The translations under genes and the position numbers were made by a program. Under the pieces are notes generated by a model. That model was not told where the DNA came from and searched no databases. It saw only the letters and a list, made by a program, of their open reading frames with translations. A stretch of 10,052 nt of DNA from assembly GCA_023253295.1 (NCBI GenBank), contig JALRGZ010000236.1, positions 1 to 10,052 on the forward strand, in the 5' to 3' direction. This document shows, in pieces, positions 7,593 to 10,052 of this stretch. Position 1 is the stretch's first letter. Every line of letters starts with the position of its first letter. The stretch is from Flavobacterium sp. (GTDB taxonomy: Bacteria; Bacteroidota; Bacteroidia; Flavobacteriales; Flavobacteriaceae).

Positions 7593-9608
7593 ATGAAAAA
7601 ACAACTTTTCTTTCTATTATTGCTTTTATTCCAAATATCCTTAATTGCTCAGCAATCTATAAGTAGTAGCTCTGTTTTTGAAATTAAAAAACCAGATTAT
7701 CAATTGAGTCCTTATACTGGAATGACTAAGCAGCATTGGAAAGATGCCGCTAAGTATCTTTTACAAGGAGCTTTTGGTTATATCCATTCTTTAGATGATC
7801 CAATGAAGTTTCCAAAACAGCAAGGAAAAAGTTATCCACAGAATGAAGGGCAGATACCTACAGAAAAATTGGAGGGTTTATGCCGAACGCTGTTTATAGC
7901 CTCACCACTTTTAAAAGAAAATCCATCATTGGTAATCAATAATGTTAAAGTAGCTGATTATTACAGATACCAAATCACCAGATTAACCGATCCTAAAAGT
8001 TCGTCTTATATTGTGCCACGTTCTAAGAATGGTGGTCCAAGTCAAAATTTAGTAGAATTTGGAGCCTTGGCGGTTTCCTTTTTAACCAATCCTGAGGTTT
8101 TATGGGATCCGTTGACTCAGGAACAAAAAGATGCTTTGGCTAAAACTATGTTGAGTTATGGAGATGGACCGACAGTGAATTCTAACTGGAAGTTTTTCAA
8201 CATTTTTGTATTAAGTTTTTTCAAAGAGCAGGGGTACGAAGTCAATGAAAAATTATTGGTAGAATATTTAGATAAATCGCTAAAAGATTATCGTGGGAAT
8301 GGTTGGTATAATGATAGTCCTGCATATGATTATTACAGTATGTGGGCTTTTCAAATGTACGGAAGTATTTGGTCGGAGTATTTTGGTAAAAAGTATTATC
8401 CCGAATATGCAACCAGGTTTAAAGAGAATTTCAAAGATTTAAAATACAATTATCCTTATTTGTTTAGTCAAAATGGTGAAATGGTTATGTGGGGAAGAAG
8501 TATTAGTTATAGAACAGGTTCTATTATTCCTTTCCCATTAATGGGATTTGAGGGAGCAACTGATACCAATTATGGCTGGATGAGACGAATTGCTTCGGGA
8601 GTTATTAAGCAATTTTTTACACATCCTGATTTCATGAAGGATGATGTCCCTACTTTAGGTTTTTACGGTGCTTTTGAACCTGCAGTACAAATTTACAGTT
8701 GTAGGGGAAGTGTATATTGGATGGGAAAAGCATTTTTAGGTTTGTTAGTTCCGGATGATAATCCATTTTGGACGGCTAAGGAAAATAATGGCGCTTGGGA
8801 AACCGAATTTAAAAAAGACAAAGTCTATAATAAATACCAAGGGGCTTCTGAAATTTTAATTACCGATTATCCAAATATCGGAGCTTCTGAAGTGAGAGCC
8901 TGGTGTCATGAAAAAGTAAAAGACGATTGGCAAAAATTCAGGTCTACCGAAAATTACAATCGTTTATCCTATAGCAGTGCTTTTCCTTGGCAAGCCGATG
9001 GCGACAATGGAGAAGTAGCCATGAATTATGTTGTCAAAAATAAGTTGGATAAATGGGAAGCTTTTAGATTGTATACTTTTAAGAAATTTGAAGATGGTAT
9101 TTATTATCGTGATGTTGAGTTGGAAACAGATTCGAATGTAAAATTCAATCTGGCTGATATTCCTATGGCAAACGGAATTTTGAGAGTGGATAAAAATAAT
9201 AGTTCGGTGCCACTTGAAATGCGATTGGGACATTATGCCTTACCAAAGTTGAAGGGTGAAATTAAAACGACTATTAGAAAAGTAAAAAATCACGAAGTAA
9301 CTATCATTGATAATGGCAAGTACCAATTGGCAATGGTTCCGTTTTTAGGTTGGGATAAAACAGAAGTAGTTATGACAAATGGTTTACATCCTGAAGCAAA
9401 CGAAAGTTCGGTTATTAATGTCGTGACGAATTTTGTTCCTCAAAAAGACAAATCGACAATTTACGCCACATTAATGCTATGGAAAAAATCAGGAGAAAAA
9501 TGGAGTATTAATGAATTGTTGCCAGTTAATAAGATAGCGTATTCAAATCAGGAAAACACAGTGAATATATTCTTTAAAAATGGAGAAACTAAACTGGTGA
9601 AATATTAA
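7593..9608 (+). CDS. DUF2264 / GH154 family enzyme, probable exo-beta-glucuronidase
   Basis: A secreted protein of 671 residues belonging to DUF2264, the family now classed as GH154, whose characterised Bacteroides member is, from memory, a beta-glucuronidase acting on arabinogalactan. Here it would remove (4-O-methyl-)glucuronic acid capping beta-1,6-galactan side chains. The ATG at 7593 is chosen because a classical signal peptide follows at once (cleavage LIA/Q, residues 19/20); an upstream in-frame TTG at 7548 would place 15 polar residues before it. The N-terminal part (about 40-390) is the expected alpha/alpha toroid with DUF2264 hallmarks: LEGLCRTLFIASPLL (93-107), GNGWYNDSPAYDYYSMWAF (235-253) and WGRSISYRTG (300-309). 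The C-terminal part (about 400-671) looks beta-rich. Catalytic residues are not assigned. The gene sits between two strong terminators and so should have its own promoter, which I could not locate convincingly. Confidence 0.85.
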   Translation: MKKQLFFLLLLLFQISLIAQQSISSSSVFEIKKPDYQLSPYTGMTKQHWKDAAKYLLQGAFGYIHSLDDPMKFPKQQGKSYPQNEGQIPTEKLEGLCRTLFIASPLLKENPSLVINNVKVADYYRYQITRLTDPKSSSYIVPRSKNGGPSQNLVEFGALAVSFLTNPEVLWDPLTQEQKDALAKTMLSYGDGPTVNSNWKFFNIFVLSFFKEQGYEVNEKLLVEYLDKSLKDYRGNGWYNDSPAYDYYSMWAFQMYGSIWSEYFGKKYYPEYATRFKENFKDLKYNYPYLFSQNGEMVMWGRSISYRTGSIIPFPLMGFEGATDTNYGWMRRIASGVIKQFFTHPDFMKDDVPTLGFYGAFEPAVQIYSCRGSVYWMGKAFLGLLVPDDNPFWTAKENNGAWETEFKKDKVYNKYQGASEILITDYPNIGASEVRAWCHEKVKDDWQKFRSTENYNRLSYSSAFPWQADGDNGEVAMNYVVKNKLDKWEAFRLYTFKKFEDGIYYRDVELETDSNVKFNLADIPMANGILRVDKNNSSVPLEMRLGHYALPKLKGEIKTTIRKVKNHEVTIIDNGKYQLAMVPFLGWDKTEVVMTNGLHPEANESSVINVVTNFVPQKDKSTIYATLMLWKKSGEKWSINELLPVNKIAYSNQENTVNIFFKNGETKLVKY

Positions 9609-9630
9609 AAGCAATAGCAATTTTATAAAT

Positions 9631-9671
9631 AAAAGCTTGTTACTAAAATCTGGTAACAAGCTTTTGTTTTT
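9631..9671 (+). terminator. strong intrinsic terminator after the DUF2264 gene
   Basis: AAAAGCTTGTTAC (9631-9643) and GTAACAAGCTTTT (9653-9665) form a perfect 13-bp stem with a 9-base loop, followed by GTTTTTG. It starts 22 bases after the stop codon and separates the enzyme genes from the regulator gene. Confidence 0.85.
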
Positions 9672-9682
9672 GTTGAAATTAC

Positions 9683-9690
9683 TATCTTTG
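9683..9690 (+). promoter_or_regulatory. -7 promoter box for the GntR regulator gene
   Basis: TATCTTTG fits the Bacteroidota -7 consensus TAnnTTTG at every defined position. TTTTG at 9662-9666 lies 16 bases upstream and may act as the -33 element, although the spacing is slightly short. The box lies just beyond the preceding terminator and 64 bases before the start codon, leaving a leader of roughly 55 bases that holds the dyad at 9723-9747. Confidence 0.55.
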
Positions 9691-9722
9691 ATACTCCCTT
9701 TTTTTTGATAAAAATGTAAACG

Positions 9723-9747
9723 TTGCTAAAAAAGCAATTTTTAGCAA
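9723..9747. promoter_or_regulatory. perfect 10-bp dyad ahead of the GntR gene, candidate autoregulatory site
   Basis: TTGCTAAAAA (9723-9732) and TTTTTAGCAA (9738-9747) are perfect inverted repeats with a 5-base spacer (AGCAA), ending 7 bases before the start codon. As DNA it is a plausible operator for the regulator encoded next to it. As RNA it would be a hairpin next to the translation start. It has no long T-run after it, so it is not a good terminator. Confidence 0.5.
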
Positions 9748-9754
9748 AAGCAAA

Positions 9755-10052
9755 ATGAAAAAAACTTCTAAAATAGACAGTCTTAGTATCGATGAATTTT
9801 CGGCTACGCCAAAATATCAGCAATTGGTTAATGCTATATTAAACGCAATAAAGCAGGGGATTTTGAAAAAAGGAGATGCAATGCCTTCTATTAATGAACT
9901 TAGCTTTCAGTACGAAATTTCTAGAGTAACCATTGAAAAAGGATATAATATTCTTCGTAAAATGGGGATTTTAGAGGCTTTTCATGGTAAGGGTTATTTT
10001 ATAGCAAATACCGATGTCTCACAGGACATAAAGATTTTTTTGATGTTCAATA
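9755..10052 (+). CDS. GntR-family transcriptional regulator, 3'-truncated
   Basis: The first 99 residues of a DNA-binding regulator that runs off the window. Residues 19-85 form a GntR winged helix-turn-helix: PKYQQLVNAILNAI, then GILKKGDAMPSINEL, SRVTIEKGYNILRKMGI and a wing ending GKGYFIA. The sequence after the wing (DIKIFLMFN) resembles the linker into a periplasmic-binding-protein-like (LacI-type) sugar-sensing domain found in many Bacteroidota GntR proteins, but that domain lies outside the window, so this is a guess. The ATG at 9755 directly follows a dyad that may be its own operator. Its position at the end of a glycan-degradation cluster suggests control by a released monosaccharide such as arabinose or galactose, which is inference only. 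Confidence 0.87.
   Translation, partial: MKKTSKIDSLSIDEFSATPKYQQLVNAILNAIKQGILKKGDAMPSINELSFQYEISRVTIEKGYNILRKMGILEAFHGKGYFIANTDVSQDIKIFLMFN

Noticed and set aside
9623..9823. Minus-strand open frame across the terminator and GntR start
   Set aside because: It runs through a perfect terminator hairpin and the regulator's leader, is rich in Phe/Lys/Ile as expected from AT-rich DNA, and has no recognisable motif.

Overview
The window is AT-rich, and its translation starts, promoter-like boxes (TAnnTTTG) and protein families point to a member of the Bacteroidota, most likely Flavobacterium or a close relative. Shine-Dalgarno sequences are not evident. Every complete enzyme gene begins with a short Sec signal peptide whose predicted cleavage site is followed by glutamine, a habit of this phylum. 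All recognised genes lie on the + strand.

Layout: (1) 2-1510, the body of a GH30 enzyme of the endo-beta-1,6-galactanase type, with its start and signal peptide cut off by the window edge. (2) 1648-4080, a GH2 beta-galactosidase-like enzyme with DUF4982. A 14-bp stem hairpin follows it, then a 25-nt dyad that overlaps a promoter-like box. (3) 4212-5564, a GH27 enzyme, translationally coupled by a TAGTG overlap to (4) 5564-7501, a protein with two GH43 propellers. A clear intrinsic terminator follows. (5) 7593-9608, a DUF2264 protein (the family now called GH154), followed by another strong terminator. (6) 9755 to the window end, the N-terminus of a GntR-type regulator with its own promoter-like box and a perfect dyad just before its start codon.

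The enzyme set fits a polysaccharide utilization locus for type II arabinogalactan, the glycan of plant arabinogalactan proteins. GH30 would cut beta-1,6-galactan side chains and GH2 would trim beta-galactosyl residues. GH27 would remove alpha-galactose or, as one active-site substitution suggests, beta-L-arabinopyranose. The twin GH43 would remove arabinofuranose (or galactose), and DUF2264/GH154 would remove glucuronic acid. This assignment is inferred from family membership and co-location. No SusC/SusD pair, sulfatase or sugar transporter is in the window; such genes would have to lie upstream of the GH30 or beyond the regulator.

All intergenic gaps are under 150 bases. I saw no tRNA, rRNA, CRISPR array, insertion sequence or phage gene. 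The most interesting points are the Asp-to-Ile change in the GH27 sugar-binding motif, the tandem GH43 architecture, and the two 25-nt dyads at regulatory positions.
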